32,577 nt of DNA from Candidatus Berkelbacteria bacterium (GTDB lineage Bacteria; Patescibacteriota; UBA1384; JAGVHQ01), in the NCBI GenBank assembly GCA_020056565.1, contig JAGVHQ010000027.1, forward strand, positions 1 to 32,577. The letters run 5' to 3'. Both the position numbers and the translations under genes were made by a program. The stretch's first letter is position 1. The number at the start of each line of letters is the position of its first letter. Below the pieces are notes generated by a model that worked only from the letters and a program-made list of their open reading frames with translations, did no database searches and had not been told where the DNA came from. Below, one piece after another: positions 7,248 through 15,476 of the stretch.

Positions 7248-8048
7248 CTACCTCAACTCTTCCATTCGCCCGAGAACTCGAGCGTATGCACTCAGTGTAG
7301 CGTTTTGAGGGCGACTCGTCAAGATCTCGGAGCCTTTTTGGGTAACCAAAATCGTATGTTCGAAATGGGCGGCACGTTTCCCATCGGCAGTTCTGACTGT
7401 CCATCCATCGGGGTCAGTCACAACGTGCCAATCACCCAGGGTAACCATCGGTTCGATTGCTAATGCCATTCCAGCGTTCAAGATTGGGCCGGTTCCTCGT
7501 TCGCCAAAGTTCAGGATTCGGGGTTCCATTTGGAGTTCTGGTCCAATTCCGTGTCCACAGAGATCTCGGACGATCCCGAGGTGTGCTTTTGTGATCACCT
7601 GCGCAATCGCAGCCTGTACGTCACCAAGATGAACTCCGTCGCGTACCTGTGCTATCCCTGCCATGAGAGCTGATTCTGTCACCTTAAGAAGTTGTGAATC
7701 TTGCGCATCTCTTACACCAATTATTATCGTGTGAGCAGAGTCAACATACACGCCTTCGTCTTTCACTCCGATATCGATTCCAAGGACATCACCAGTTCGA
7801 ATGCGTTCATTATTTGGAATTCCATGTACCAGGGCATCATTGAGCGAAAGACAAGTCGCGTAACGGTACCCTTTGTAATTTAGGAATGCAGCCTTAACAC
7901 GGGCTTGCTTGATTCGCTCGTAGGCGAATGCGTCCAAAGCGGCGAGGGTAATACCGGGTTTTGCGGCCTGAGCGGTAAGGGCGAGTACCCATCCTAAAAG
8001 TGGGCCGATTCTGCGCATTGTATGGATTTGTTTTTCGTTCAGTTTCAT
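7248..8048 (-). CDS. map: Type I methionine aminopeptidase
   Basis: 266 residues from the ATG at 8048 (TGATG overlap with adk); a GTG one codon upstream is possible. The enzyme removes N-terminal Met from nascent proteins after deformylation. The pita-bread active site is complete: H75 (VHGIP), metal ligands D92 and D103 (IDIGVKDEGVYVDSAHT), H166 (LCGHGIG), E199 (AIEPM) and E230 (HFEHTIL). There is no N-terminal zinc-finger extension, so it is the short bacterial type Ia form. The adk-map-infA order is typical of many bacteria, here with the exported-protein gene placed before adk. Confidence 0.96.
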   Translation of the reverse strand: MKLNEKQIHTMRRIGPLLGWVLALTAQAAKPGITLAALDAFAYERIKQARVKAAFLNYKGYRYATCLSLNDALVHGIPNNERIRTGDVLGIDIGVKDEGVYVDSAHTIIIGVRDAQDSQLLKVTESALMAGIAQVRDGVHLGDVQAAIAQVITKAHLGIVRDLCGHGIGPELQMEPRILNFGERGTGPILNAGMALAIEPMVTLGDWHVVTDPDGWTVRTADGKRAAHFEHTILVTQKGSEILTSRPQNATLSAYARVLGRMEELR

Positions 8049-8707
8049 CACTGCTTCTTTTTTAGAAATGCATTGACCGTGGTTAGTAAAGATTGTGTTA
8101 CCTCATCAATTGACGGGGTGCCGTCAACGGATATCAAGCGATTCTGCGCTCGGTAATGGTCGATTACCGGGAGTGTTTGTCGACGAAAGATGTCAAGCCG
8201 TTTTTGGATTGATTGTTCGGTGTCGTCGTGACGGACAACGAGGGTTCCGCCACATTTTTTACAGAGTATTTCAGATTTCTGATCCGAAGTTGGGGCTGTG
8301 ATTGTAGCTACTCGTTTGCAATTTGAACAAATCCGACGGTTTTCGATCCGTTCTAAAGATATCTTTTCGGGCAGCGTAATATACACCGCGAATGGCTCTG
8401 CCCCATTATATTTTTTCAGAAGAAAGTTGAAGTCGTTGTATTGTCGCATGTCACGGGGGAATCCATCAAAAACTATTCCATCAGCTTGATGTTTTTTAAA
8501 GTAGTCTTCCATTAAGCGGAAAATGAATCCGTCTGGGATGAGTTTTCCCATCGAAAGCAGCTGTTCGATTTCGGGGTCACGGTGAGTGCGGGCAAATTCT
8601 CGTAGTACGTCTCCCGTAGAAAAGACTCGACAGTCAAAATGCTTCGCAAGTAGCTGAGCCTGTGTTCCCTTACCGCTTCCTTGTGGGCCAAATAAGACGA
8701 TATTCAT
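8048..8707 (-). CDS. adk: Adenylate kinase with zinc LID
   Basis: 219 residues. It interconverts ATP + AMP and 2 ADP in the cytoplasm. The P-loop is GPQGSGKGTQ (7-16), with Q and S where most have P and A. STGDVLRE (30-37) and DGFPRDMRQ (81-89) form the AMP site. The LID domain carries C127-x2-C130 and C149-x2-C152, a structural zinc site as in Gram-positive enzymes, and RHDDTEQSIQKRL follows. The start overlaps the upstream gene as ATGA. Overall length and motifs are those of the long bacterial Adk. Confidence 0.97.
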   Translation of the reverse strand: MNIVLFGPQGSGKGTQAQLLAKHFDCRVFSTGDVLREFARTHRDPEIEQLLSMGKLIPDGFIFRLMEDYFKKHQADGIVFDGFPRDMRQYNDFNFLLKKYNGAEPFAVYITLPEKISLERIENRRICSNCKRVATITAPTSDQKSEILCKKCGGTLVVRHDDTEQSIQKRLDIFRRQTLPVIDHYRAQNRLISVDGTPSIDEVTQSLLTTVNAFLKKKQ

Positions 8708-9687
8708 TGCGCGGCAAGAATAGAAGTCCCCGACCCGAGAGCGGAGTTGTTGAGGAAAAGGGTGGGATGTGTGCCGTCTTGGGCATGACTAATACTAAGG
8801 AGGCCATTTGGGGTCTCATATGCATCGGTGAGAATACGATCAAATTCACCATAGTCTTTCAAGCGCTGCCCAGTTGGGGAGAAAACCGAAACACCTGTTT
8901 TGACATCCGACAACTTGAAGGCCACGAGAATGCGTTCGCCAGAAACTCGCAGTGCGCGGATTGGTTGAGTAAACGTTCCAACTATTACTGGATCCCCTGG
9001 CTCTGCTGAAACTCGCTTGAGTAGGTACTGGGAATCGTGGGGTGCAACGTAGTAGACTGTTTTCCCGTCTTGGGCCCACTGGGGAAGAAGAATCCCCTCT
9101 TTTTCCTTTGCGAGCGTAGAGGGCCCATCGGTGCTGAATGAATTCTTCATGAGAGTAAATGACGCACCTTCATTTGTTTGATCAAATTGTACCTTTAGAT
9201 AGGCGCTCCGGTCCGGCGATACACTTGGTGGCTGGGTGGAAGGAACTGATTCAGCAAGAACTGTCGCTTGTGCGTTACTCTGTCTAGGAAATTGGACTAA
9301 ATCAACAACAGCTCCCGCGAAATCCGAGTTTTCTCGCGCGCGGGTGACAACTAATAATTCTGAATTAGAATAGACAACATCCACATAGCCGTTCCCTGGG
9401 CCACGGGTGAGAATCTCAGAATTCTTTTTTGTAAGGTTGTAGGCGATAACTTCTCCGGTTGGGGCCGAGAACACATAAACAATTTGTTCAACCGGCGCTT
9501 TCTCAGATTGCGTTGTGCTCACGGGTGATTGGGGACTCTCCTGCGTTGGATTAGATGGGGATTCTATGGCGTTTGTGTCAGTTTCGGCGGCAGGCTTTGT
9601 TGTATCGGCACGAACGACTAAATATCCAAAACTAGCCAGCAGCAGAAAAAAAATCACTGTTGAAAATGTTTGTCGTGCGCGTTTCAT
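8704..9687 (-). CDS. Exported beta-propeller-like protein of unknown function
   Basis: 327 residues with no family I can name firmly. The N-terminus has a basic n-region (KRAR) and a hydrophobic stretch at about 9-25, ending VVRA-DT, which could be a signal-peptidase I site or an uncleaved anchor; there is no lipobox Cys. A Ser/Thr/Pro/Glu/Gln-rich linker spans about 28-66. The rest reads as repeated beta strands, with PD40/TolB-like turns at PPSVSPDRSAYLKV (153-166) and PQWAQDGKTVYYV (202-214) and a similar VFSPTGQRL at 268. It is therefore probably a partial propeller outside the membrane. It starts 1 nt after secY and overlaps adk by 4 nt. This slot in the spc operon normally has no gene. 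Confidence 0.75.
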   Translation of the reverse strand: MKRARQTFSTVIFFLLLASFGYLVVRADTTKPAAETDTNAIESPSNPTQESPQSPVSTTQSEKAPVEQIVYVFSAPTGEVIAYNLTKKNSEILTRGPGNGYVDVVYSNSELLVVTRARENSDFAGAVVDLVQFPRQSNAQATVLAESVPSTQPPSVSPDRSAYLKVQFDQTNEGASFTLMKNSFSTDGPSTLAKEKEGILLPQWAQDGKTVYYVAPHDSQYLLKRVSAEPGDPVIVGTFTQPIRALRVSGERILVAFKLSDVKTGVSVFSPTGQRLKDYGEFDRILTDAYETPNGLLSISHAQDGTHPTLFLNNSALGSGTSILAAQ

Positions 9688-9688
9688 C

Positions 9689-10960
9689 CTAGGAGAACGT
9701 ATCGTATGTGCGCATTACCACCTGTGCCTTGATGCTGCGGGTGGTCTCAATAATAACGGAGACTAAAATAAGAATGCTTGTTCCGCCCAGTACCAATGTC
9801 TGAATTTTTGTAAGGGACTGTACGATGAACGGTAAAACAGCCACGAGAGCAATAAATAGTCCTCCCAGGGTAGTGATACGAATAAGTGTTGTGCGTAGAT
9901 ATGATGACGTTTCGTTTCCGGGTCGGATGCCAGGAATAAACCCCCCTTGTTTTTGGAGGTTCTCCGCGACTTGGGGCGGCTGGAAGACAACAAATGTATA
10001 GAAAAATGTGAATGCGAAGACAAGTATGAAATACAAGACCCCATATACAATCTGATTTTCCAAGATGCGGGTGAGTGCATTCGCAGCATTCGCGATCCAC
10101 TCTGTTTTAGCTAACGCAAAGAAGCGGGCGATCACTGTGGGGAAAATCAGCATAGAAAGGGCAAAAATGATCGGAATGACCCCGGCGGAATTAACCTTTA
10201 GAGGAATGTGAGTATTTACACCTGCCCAACTTCGTTGCCCCCTTACCCGCCGGGCATAGGTTACAGGAATTTGACGTTCACCTTGCGTAATAAATACAAT
10301 TGCCGCGACCGTTAGAATGCCGATTGCAGCAAATACAAGTAAGCCGAAAATCTTTCCAGTATCTACAACCGCTAATGTGTTACGTACTTGGGTCGGAAGG
10401 CCAGAAACGATACCAAGCGCAATTAACATAGAGATTCCATTGCCAACCCCGTTTTCAGAGATGATCTCTCCAAGCCACATCAAAAGCATTGTTGTGGCAG
10501 TTGTAACAGCGAGCATTGTGGCGATCTGAATCCCATCCCATTCCGGTAGGATCCCTTGCTGGCGGAACAAAAGTAATGTCCCTATTCCCTGTAAAATTGC
10601 CATTGGGACAGTTAATAGGCGCGTGTATTGGGTCAATTTTTTGCGGCCAAACTCCCCTTCTTTCTGGAGCGCTTCTAATGAGGGAACAACGTACCCCATA
10701 AGCTGTACGACAATCGAAGCCGTAATGTAGGGTCCAACGCCCATGAGCATAATTGAGAAGTTACTTAATGTCCCACCCGAGAAGAGATCGAGTAATCCAA
10801 AAAGTTGGTTTTGGGAGAAAAACTGAGAAAGCTGGCGAATATCAACGCCCGGCAGAGGAACATGTGCAATAAAACGGGTCAAGATAAGAATCCCAATCGT
10901 TAAGAGGGCTTTGGTTCGTAGATCAGGTAAACGCCAGATTTTTATCAGGAAATTGAACAT
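9689..10960 (-). CDS. secY: Preprotein translocase subunit SecY
   Basis: 423 residues with about ten membrane spans. SecY forms the protein-conducting channel with SecE and SecG. Signatures are the first SecY motif region LDLFSGGTLSNFSIMLMGVG with PYITASIVVQLM, the EGEFGRKKLTQYTR loop, EIISENGVGNGISM, and the cytoplasmic C5-loop-like QGERQIPVTYARRVRGQR that SecA and the ribosome contact, with HIPLKVNSAGVIPIIFA after it. The C-terminal NLQKQGGFIPGIRPG segment is intact. No Shine-Dalgarno is visible before the ATG, which lies 2 nt after the nitroreductase stop, so initiation is probably coupled. The usual rplO-secY junction is interrupted by that gene. Confidence 0.97.
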   Translation of the reverse strand: MFNFLIKIWRLPDLRTKALLTIGILILTRFIAHVPLPGVDIRQLSQFFSQNQLFGLLDLFSGGTLSNFSIMLMGVGPYITASIVVQLMGYVVPSLEALQKEGEFGRKKLTQYTRLLTVPMAILQGIGTLLLFRQQGILPEWDGIQIATMLAVTTATTMLLMWLGEIISENGVGNGISMLIALGIVSGLPTQVRNTLAVVDTGKIFGLLVFAAIGILTVAAIVFITQGERQIPVTYARRVRGQRSWAGVNTHIPLKVNSAGVIPIIFALSMLIFPTVIARFFALAKTEWIANAANALTRILENQIVYGVLYFILVFAFTFFYTFVVFQPPQVAENLQKQGGFIPGIRPGNETSSYLRTTLIRITTLGGLFIALVAVLPFIVQSLTKIQTLVLGGTSILILVSVIIETTRSIKAQVVMRTYDTFS

Positions 10961-10962
10961 TG

Positions 10963-11595
10963 CTAAGAATTTATTATACCCGAATAGGGGCTCTGTTTAC
11001 ACTTTCGTACGGGCTTTCCGTGTAATCTGGGAACACGTTTAACGTGGAGATGCGGCGTATATTGATTGGGCTGCGTGACAATTGCCCAAAGATCTATACG
11101 TTCGGCTTTGTTCTTTGAGAACGGCCCACTGGGATATCCAACGGCGAGTAAAACAATCACTCGTGCACTGCGCTTGATTCCAATCAGGCGAGAAAGTGGC
11201 TTTTGTTTGAATCCGGCAATTTGGTTTACGATCAGGCCGCGTTCAAGCGCAGCAAGTGTGAATGCCATCACAGCCGCACCAACATCGTAAAGGTAAAATT
11301 GAGTAGCGCCGATACGGTCATCAAAAGCCGGGTCTGACCAAACCGCAATCATAATTGGTGCTTCCCGCGCCCATTCATTCCCTTCATTGAGATTATTATT
11401 AACTACTGTTCGCGAAGATGTATCCTGAAGGATTACAAAACGCCACGGTTGTGTGTTGTGGGATGATGGGGCCCATTGTGCCGATTCAAAAAGGGCATTG
11501 ATAACCGAACGCGGCGGCACTTTTGATAAAAAGAATTTCGTCCGAACTCTTTGCTTGAGGATAGTTGGCAACCCCAGGCCCGCTCGAGCTACCAT
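10963..11595 (-). CDS. Nitroreductase-family flavoprotein
   Basis: 210 residues. The N-terminal half matches the FMN-dependent nitroreductase fold: RVRTKFFLSKVPPRSVINAL (16-35) resembles the RRS.R.F....V dimer/FMN segment, and APSSHNTQPWRFVIL (42-56) is the strongly diagnostic FMN-binding motif. Then come IMIAVWSDP, YDVGAAVMAFTLAALERGL (103-121, the interface helix) and RVIVLLAVGYPSG (145-157), the closing strand. A basic tail of about 50 residues follows. Members reduce nitro-compounds, quinones or flavins with NAD(P)H; the substrate cannot be told here. It lies 2 nt after rplO and 2 nt before secY, so it is cotranscribed with ribosomal proteins, an unusual location. Confidence 0.9.
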   Translation of the reverse strand: MVARAGLGLPTILKQRVRTKFFLSKVPPRSVINALFESAQWAPSSHNTQPWRFVILQDTSSRTVVNNNLNEGNEWAREAPIMIAVWSDPAFDDRIGATQFYLYDVGAAVMAFTLAALERGLIVNQIAGFKQKPLSRLIGIKRSARVIVLLAVGYPSGPFSKNKAERIDLWAIVTQPNQYTPHLHVKRVPRLHGKPVRKCKQSPYSGIINS

Positions 11596-11597
11596 TA

Positions 11598-12008
11598 TTA
11601 GGTTCGCGGCGAGTGCTTTTTGGTAAGTGTTATATGCTCACCCAGAGTAAACCCAGTGGGAAGTGGTCCACCAATTAGTTTCACCTTACTTACTTTTGAT
11701 TTCACAAGGCCGGACCGGCGTAATGTTTCAAGAGTGAGTAATGTGGGTTTTAACTTTTTGACGAGCGCTTGGATAGTTACTGCGATCGGTTTTGTGCCAC
11801 GCCGTAGCTGACGTGAAAGTGCCCCACGCTGTTTAGCAATTCTGCGGATAAGAGGTGTTTGTCCGCCCTCAAACCCGGCGGAAACTTTTGAACGAGCTCC
11901 TTGGCCTTTTGTGCCTCGGCCCGCAGTTTTGCCCTGTCCGGCAGCTATTCCGCGGCCAACTCGAACCCTATTTTTTATTTGTCTTTTTGGTAGCTCGTGT
12001 AGGTTCAT
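11598..12008 (-). CDS. rplO: 50S ribosomal protein L15
   Basis: 136 residues (uL15), a late-assembly 50S protein. [20 protein letters not shown] and the glycine-rich [16 protein letters not shown] form the N-terminal extension that threads into 23S r[15 protein letters not shown] is the core signature, and the C-terminal fold ends with [19 protein letters not shown]. The ATG at 12008 lies 41 nt inside the end of rpsE, an unusually long overlap. rpmD, which normally separates these two genes, is absent. The start is supported by homologous N-termini, not by a strong ribosome-binding site. Confidence 0.97.
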   Translation of the reverse strand: MNLHELPKRQIKNRVRVGRGIAAGQGKTAGRGTKGQGARSKVSAGFEGGQTPLIRRIAKQRGALSRQLRRGTKPIAVTIQALVKKLKPTLLTLETLRRSGLVKSKVSKVKLIGGPLPTGFTLGEHITLTKKHSPRT

Positions 12009-12534
12009 GTTTCTCTTCTTTCTTTTTTGGACTTTCTTTTTTTACGCTGACGCGGGGAGTAACATTTTGATGAGGTATGCGGGATTTTTCGGGTCGAAAT
12101 GAGAGCAATGCTTGTTGGGTTGCCCGAATTGTATTTAATTTATTTGAAGATCCCATGCTCTTAGTAATAATGTTTTTAATCCCTGCGACTTCCGCAATCG
12201 CTCGCACTGGCCCTCCGGCGATTACTGACGTACCTTCACGGGCAGGTTTTAAGATTACCTGAACTCCCGAGAAGAAACCCGAAGTTGGGTGCGGGATTGT
12301 ACCCGCATGGAGCGGTATTGTGAATAAACTGCGCTTTGCTTTCGTAAAGGCCTTTTTTACGGCAGTTTGCACTTCTGCTGCCTTTGCTACTCCAATTCCG
12401 ACTGATCCCTGATGGTTCCCGATTACAACAACAGCTCGGAAACGGATTCGTCTTCCGCCTTTCACGGTGCGGGCAACACGATTAATTTCGATTACTCGCT
12501 CTTCAAATTCTGGCGTTACGGGTACATCTTGCAT
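11968..12534 (-). CDS. rpsE: 30S ribosomal protein S5 with lysine-rich tail
   Basis: 188 residues (uS5), about 20 more than usual. [42 protein letters not shown] and the double-stranded-RNA-binding fold are canonical, as is [23 protein letters not shown], followed by [26 protein letters not shown]5 lies at the mRNA entry site and influences accuracy. The extra C-terminal segment ([16 protein letters not shown] and on) is strongly basic, and its last 13 codons overlap the start of rplO in another frame. A GGAG sits 4 nt before the ATG. Confidence 0.97.
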   Translation of the reverse strand: MQDVPVTPEFEERVIEINRVARTVKGGRRIRFRAVVVIGNHQGSVGIGVAKAAEVQTAVKKAFTKAKRSLFTIPLHAGTIPHPTSGFFSGVQVILKPAREGTSVIAGGPVRAIAEVAGIKNIITKSMGSSNKLNTIRATQQALLSFRPEKSRIPHQNVTPRVSVKKESPKKKEEKHEPTRATKKTNKK

Positions 12535-12541
12535 AATGCTC

Positions 12542-12865
12542 CTATATAGTCAGACCTGCTCTACGCGCCCCGTCGCAGATTTTTTGGATAGTGCCGTGGT
12601 ACGCGCGTGCCCCTCTATCAAATACAACACGTGAGATTTTCTTTGCCAAGGCAGCTTTAGCAATTGTGTCTCCAAGCTCATCCGCCGCTTTTCCGGTTTC
12701 CCCTTTTTTGGGGCGTGCAAGCGCTGCGGCTAAGACCATGCCATTTTGATCAATTATTTGCGTGTAAAAACTTCGGTTTGAAATCGTAACAACGAGGCGC
12801 GGATATAGAGACAACTTTACTCGCATCCGAACTTTCCGTTTACGTTTAATATGAATGGAACCCAT
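12542..12865 (-). CDS. rplR: 50S ribosomal protein L18
   Basis: 107 residues (uL18), the 5S rRNA-binding protein of the central protuberance. After a short basic N-terminus (IKRKRKVRMRV), PRLVVTISNRSFYTQIID matches the canonical PRL.V..S..H.YAQ.ID with N and F substitutions. AKAALAKKISRVVFDRGARAYHGTIQKICDGARRAGL is the C-terminal signature. The start overlaps the rplF stop by 1 nt. Slightly shorter than the E. coli protein (117), mostly at the N-terminus. Confidence 0.96.
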   Translation of the reverse strand: MGSIHIKRKRKVRMRVKLSLYPRLVVTISNRSFYTQIIDQNGMVLAAALARPKKGETGKAADELGDTIAKAALAKKISRVVFDRGARAYHGTIQKICDGARRAGLTI

Positions 12866-13419
12866 TACGCTCCCTTCCCGGCGGCACCCTTACCCGATTT
12901 TCCAGGTTTGAGGATTACCCGTTCGTTCGAGTACCGGAGGCCTTTGCCTTTATATGGTTCAACGGGACGCAGTCGGCGAATACTGGCTGCCACCTCGCCT
13001 ACCTTCTGTTTATCAATTGAGGAAATAACAATTGTGTTCTTTTCCATTTTAAGTGTAACACCTGCGGGTGCAGTGTACCGAACGGGATGTGAAAAGCCGA
13101 GATTGAGCGTAAGGGCATCACCCTCGAGCGTGGCCCTCATCCCAACTCCCTTGATTTCAATGCGTCGGACATATCCCTCTTTAACCCCAACGACCGCGTT
13201 AGAGATAAGCCGTTGCCAGAGACCATGTTGCGCCTTTGCCATGTGTGTATCGTCTTTCCGATTCACAATTATTTGGGAGTCCTCAATACTTGGTACGATC
13301 ACTTCCGTGATTGAAAGTGTCGTAGTCCCCAAAGGCCCGGTCACAGACAGCTCATTGCCAGCAAGCTCAGCGCGTACGCCCTCAGGGAGTTTAATTGGAA
13401 TTTTTCCTAGTCGTGACAT
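12865..13419 (-). CDS. rplF: 50S ribosomal protein L6
   Basis: 184 residues (uL6), which lies near the sarcin-ricin loop and factor-binding site. MSRLGKIPIKLPEGVRAELA is the standard N-terminus. The C-terminal signature RRLRPVEPYKGKGLRYSNE matches RR.RPPEPYKGKGIRY with a V for P change. It ends in a short Gly/Lys/Ala tail (KSGKGAAGKGA). The start lies 11 nt after rpsH with an AAGGAAAGGG-rich ribosome-binding stretch. Confidence 0.97.
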   Translation of the reverse strand: MSRLGKIPIKLPEGVRAELAGNELSVTGPLGTTTLSITEVIVPSIEDSQIIVNRKDDTHMAKAQHGLWQRLISNAVVGVKEGYVRRIEIKGVGMRATLEGDALTLNLGFSHPVRYTAPAGVTLKMEKNTIVISSIDKQKVGEVAASIRRLRPVEPYKGKGLRYSNERVILKPGKSGKGAAGKGA

Positions 13420-13430
13420 ATACCCTTTCC

Positions 13431-13826
13431 TTAGGAGACTTCACACAGTAGCTCGCCACCGAGTCCCTTTGCACGTGCTGTTTCTCCGGTCATTACTCCT
13501 TTTGGAGTAGAAATTACAATTAAGCCATATCCACCGAGTGGTGTGGGGATTTGCGTTGCTTTCGCGTAGCGGCGTAACCCAGGTCGACTGAGACGTTTGA
13601 TCTCACGAAAAACTGGTTTTCGTGTTCCACTCAGGAGCCCTACCTTCAGTAATCCGTGTTTATCTTTTGGTTTTAATTCTTCGATTTCAAAAATATACCC
13701 TGCGTCTTTCAAAACTACAAGAATCGCAGCGCTGAGTTTGCTTTTGGGTATATTCACGTGCGACGCACAGCGAAGCGTGCCGTTACGAAGCGTTGTTAAC
13801 ATTGCACCAATTGGATCGCTTGTCAT
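13431..13826 (-). CDS. rpsH: 30S ribosomal protein S8
   Basis: 131 residues from the ATG at 13826, the length expected for S8 (uS8), a primary binder of 16S helix 21. MTSDPIGAMLTTLRNGTLR corresponds to the canonical M.DPIADMLTRIRN. RKPVFREIKRLSRPGLRRY and GLIVISTPKGVMTGETARAKGLGGELLCEV are the C-terminal domain with its STSKG-like motif (STPKG). A TTG at 13838 would add four residues, but homologues start at the ATG. It lies 5 nt after the S14 stop. S8 is the autoregulator of spc operons in some bacteria. Confidence 0.97.
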   Translation of the reverse strand: MTSDPIGAMLTTLRNGTLRCASHVNIPKSKLSAAILVVLKDAGYIFEIEELKPKDKHGLLKVGLLSGTRKPVFREIKRLSRPGLRRYAKATQIPTPLGGYGLIVISTPKGVMTGETARAKGLGGELLCEVS

Positions 13827-13831
13827 AATTC

Positions 13832-14017
13832 TCACCAACTCGCTTTCGTTATTCCGGGAATTTCACCTCGGGAGGCGTGTTCGCGGAAACAGATTCGACA
13901 CATGCCGAACATGCGCATATACCCACGACCCCTTCCACAGATGTTGCACCGGCGGATGGTACGGGTTGAGTATTTCGGTTTTCTTTTTGCTTTTTCAATA
14001 AGAGATTGTTTTGCCAT
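13832..14017 (-). CDS. rpsZ: 30S ribosomal protein S14, type Z
   Basis: 61 residues, the short zinc-binding form of uS14 (rpsN type Z). C24, C27, C40 and C43 make the zinc site in [21 protein letters not shown]. The C-terminal [18 protein letters not shown] is canonical. An AAGGA lies before the ATG at 14017, 8 nt after rplE. No zinc-free long S14 paralogue is seen in the window. Confidence 0.97.
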   Translation of the reverse strand: MAKQSLIEKAKRKPKYSTRTIRRCNICGRGRGYMRMFGMCRICFREHASRGEIPGITKASW

Positions 14018-14025
14018 GATTTTCC

Positions 14026-14559
14026 TTACTGTTCACGAAACGGAATTCCAAGGGCCTTGATTACGGCCTCACCCTCTTCACGTGTCGCAGCAGTTGTTGC
14101 GATTGCGATTGAGAGCCCATGAATCTCTTGGACTTGTTCTGCGGCGATCTCGGGAAATGTTGTTTGTTCAGTGAATGCGATTGTAATTGCTCCAGTATCG
14201 GAAATGCTTGACCTTTTGAACCCGCGAAAATCACGGATGCGAGGCAGATCGATCGCCACAAGCTTTTTTAAAAAGTCCCACATTCGCGTGCCGCGTAACG
14301 TTACCATATATCCAACCTCATCTCCGGCACGGACCTTGAATCCAGCGATAGCTTTACGAGCTCGCGTGGCTAAAGGCTTTTGGCTCGTAATGAGCGTGAG
14401 GGTTTTTTGGACTTCGTCCGTGAATCTTTTATTCGCGCGCATTTTTCCAATCCCAACAGACACAACAACCTTCTTAATCTGCGGACGCGCATGTGGGTTT
14501 CGATTCGGGATTAATTCACTTAGTTTTTGTGTGAATTCTTTTGCAGCTAAATTAGTCAT
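14026..14559 (-). CDS. rplE: 50S ribosomal protein L5
   Basis: 177 residues (uL5), a 5S rRNA-binding protein whose loop touches the P-site tRNA and bridges to S13. [13 protein letters not shown] corresponds to [34 protein letters not shown] and [24 protein letters not shown] are diagnostic. The C-terminus [28 protein letters not shown] is complete. The start overlaps the end of rplX by 8 nt. Confidence 0.97.
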   Translation of the reverse strand: MTNLAAKEFTQKLSELIPNRNPHARPQIKKVVVSVGIGKMRANKRFTDEVQKTLTLITSQKPLATRARKAIAGFKVRAGDEVGYMVTLRGTRMWDFLKKLVAIDLPRIRDFRGFKRSSISDTGAITIAFTEQTTFPEIAAEQVQEIHGLSIAIATTAATREEGEAVIKALGIPFREQ

Positions 14560-14863
14560 TAAGCGCCTCTTTGCACTTGGAGCAAATCCGTGTCCGGCCG
14601 TTTGTGTGCGTTTTTATTTTTGCTCGTGTGGGTCGGGAGCAACGTGGGCACACGATCATCAGATTTGAAACGTGAAGCGAAGCCGCTTTATCGATAATCC
14701 CACCTTGGGGATGTGAGCGGCCGGGTTTCAGGTGGACTTTCGCAACATTCAGACCCCCGACAATTGCTCGATTGGTAGCTTTAATGATTCGTTCCACTTT
14801 ACCGACCTTCGTGCGGTCTTTTCCGGTTCGAATTGTAACAGTGTCGCCAACTTTAAAATGCAT
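14552..14863 (-). CDS. rplX: 50S ribosomal protein L24, zinc-ribbon form
   Basis: 103 residues from the ATG at 14863. A second ATG at 14875 overlaps the rplN stop; I prefer the inner one because homologues begin near FKVGDTVTIRTGKD and AGGA lies just upstream. uL24 initiates 50S assembly and sits at the exit tunnel. The KOW motif is at the N-terminus, GGLNVAKVHLKPG follows, and the C-terminus carries two CxxC pairs (CPRC and CSKC, 76/79 and 98/101 counted from the upstream ATG), making a treble-clef-like zinc ribbon that many L24 proteins retain only in part. Confidence 0.95.
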   Translation of the reverse strand: MHFKVGDTVTIRTGKDRTKVGKVERIIKATNRAIVGGLNVAKVHLKPGRSHPQGGIIDKAASLHVSNLMIVCPRCSRPTRAKIKTHTNGRTRICSKCKEALND

Positions 14864-14868
14864 ATGTC

Positions 14869-15237
14869 CTACCATACCTCAGGGGCTAATGAGAGAATTT
14901 TTGTATATCCGCGCTCGCGTAATTCGCGGGCGACGGGGCCAAAGACTCGGGTGCCACGGGGTGTTCCATCGGGTTGAATCATAACCACGGCATTGTCGTC
15001 AAAGCGTATTGTTGACCCGTCGTGTCGCTTAAACGGCTTTTTCTGACGGACTACAACCGCGCGTGCTACTTCTTTAGCTTTTACACCGGCATTCGGGATA
15101 GCGGATTTAACAGTAACAACAATTTGATCGCCAAGCTGTGCCGCGCTTCGGGGCGCGCCGCGTGAAACATGAATGCATACTACGGACTTAGCGCCAGAGT
15201 TGTCTGCGACAATAAGACGAGTTTGAGGTTGAATCAT
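14869..15237 (-). CDS. rplN: 50S ribosomal protein L14
   Basis: 122 residues from the ATG at 15237, exactly the usual uL14 length. AAAGGAG lies 6 nt upstream, and the ATG overlaps the rpsQ stop as ATGA; an open extension to 15270 is within rpsQ and is rejected. [20 protein letters not shown] is the canonical N-terminus. [41 protein letters not shown] and the closing SLAPEVW are all standard. L14 forms intersubunit bridges B5/B8 and is the docking site of the silencing factor RsfS. Confidence 0.98.
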   Translation of the reverse strand: MIQPQTRLIVADNSGAKSVVCIHVSRGAPRSAAQLGDQIVVTVKSAIPNAGVKAKEVARAVVVRQKKPFKRHDGSTIRFDDNAVVMIQPDGTPRGTRVFGPVARELRERGYTKILSLAPEVW

Positions 15238-15476
15238 TGCTGCTCCTTTGGGGTAGTGACAACCTTCCAAGCTACCAGGCGTGAGCGGCGGGGAGTCGCT
15301 TCGATCGTGACATTCTCGCCGAGTGCAAATGTTCCTTCTTCAACATGAGCAAGGTAGCGGCGGGAGACAATCCGTCGCTTTCGGTATAAAGGATGGGCAA
15401 TTGATCGTTCAACTGCAACTTTAATCGTTTTGTCCCCAATCAGACCCACAATTTTTCCTTTTTTACGCTGTAACAT
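15234..15476 (-). CDS. rpsQ: 30S ribosomal protein S17
   Basis: 80 residues from the ATG at 15476, which overlaps rpmC by 14 nt and has GGGAG 7 nt upstream; a longer open frame to 15530 has no homology in its first 18 residues. S17 (uS17) is a small OB-fold primary 16S-binding protein. [20 protein letters not shown] and [20 protein letters not shown] match G.VVSDKM.KTVVV and HP.Y.K.I..SKKY.AHDE, and [11 protein letters not shown] corresponds to RPLSKTKRW.LV. Confidence 0.96.
   Translation of the reverse strand: MLQRKKGKIVGLIGDKTIKVAVERSIAHPLYRKRRIVSRRYLAHVEEGTFALGENVTIEATPRRSRLVAWKVVTTPKEQQ

Noticed and set aside
10973-10978. TATAAT just upstream of secY
   Set aside because: The matching -35 position reads TGTAAA, which is poor, and the predicted start would be only a few bases before the secY ATG.
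12851-13510. 219-codon plus-strand open frame over rplF and rpsH
   Set aside because: It is antisense to well-conserved ribosomal genes and shows no family motif or ribosome-binding site; a shadow frame.
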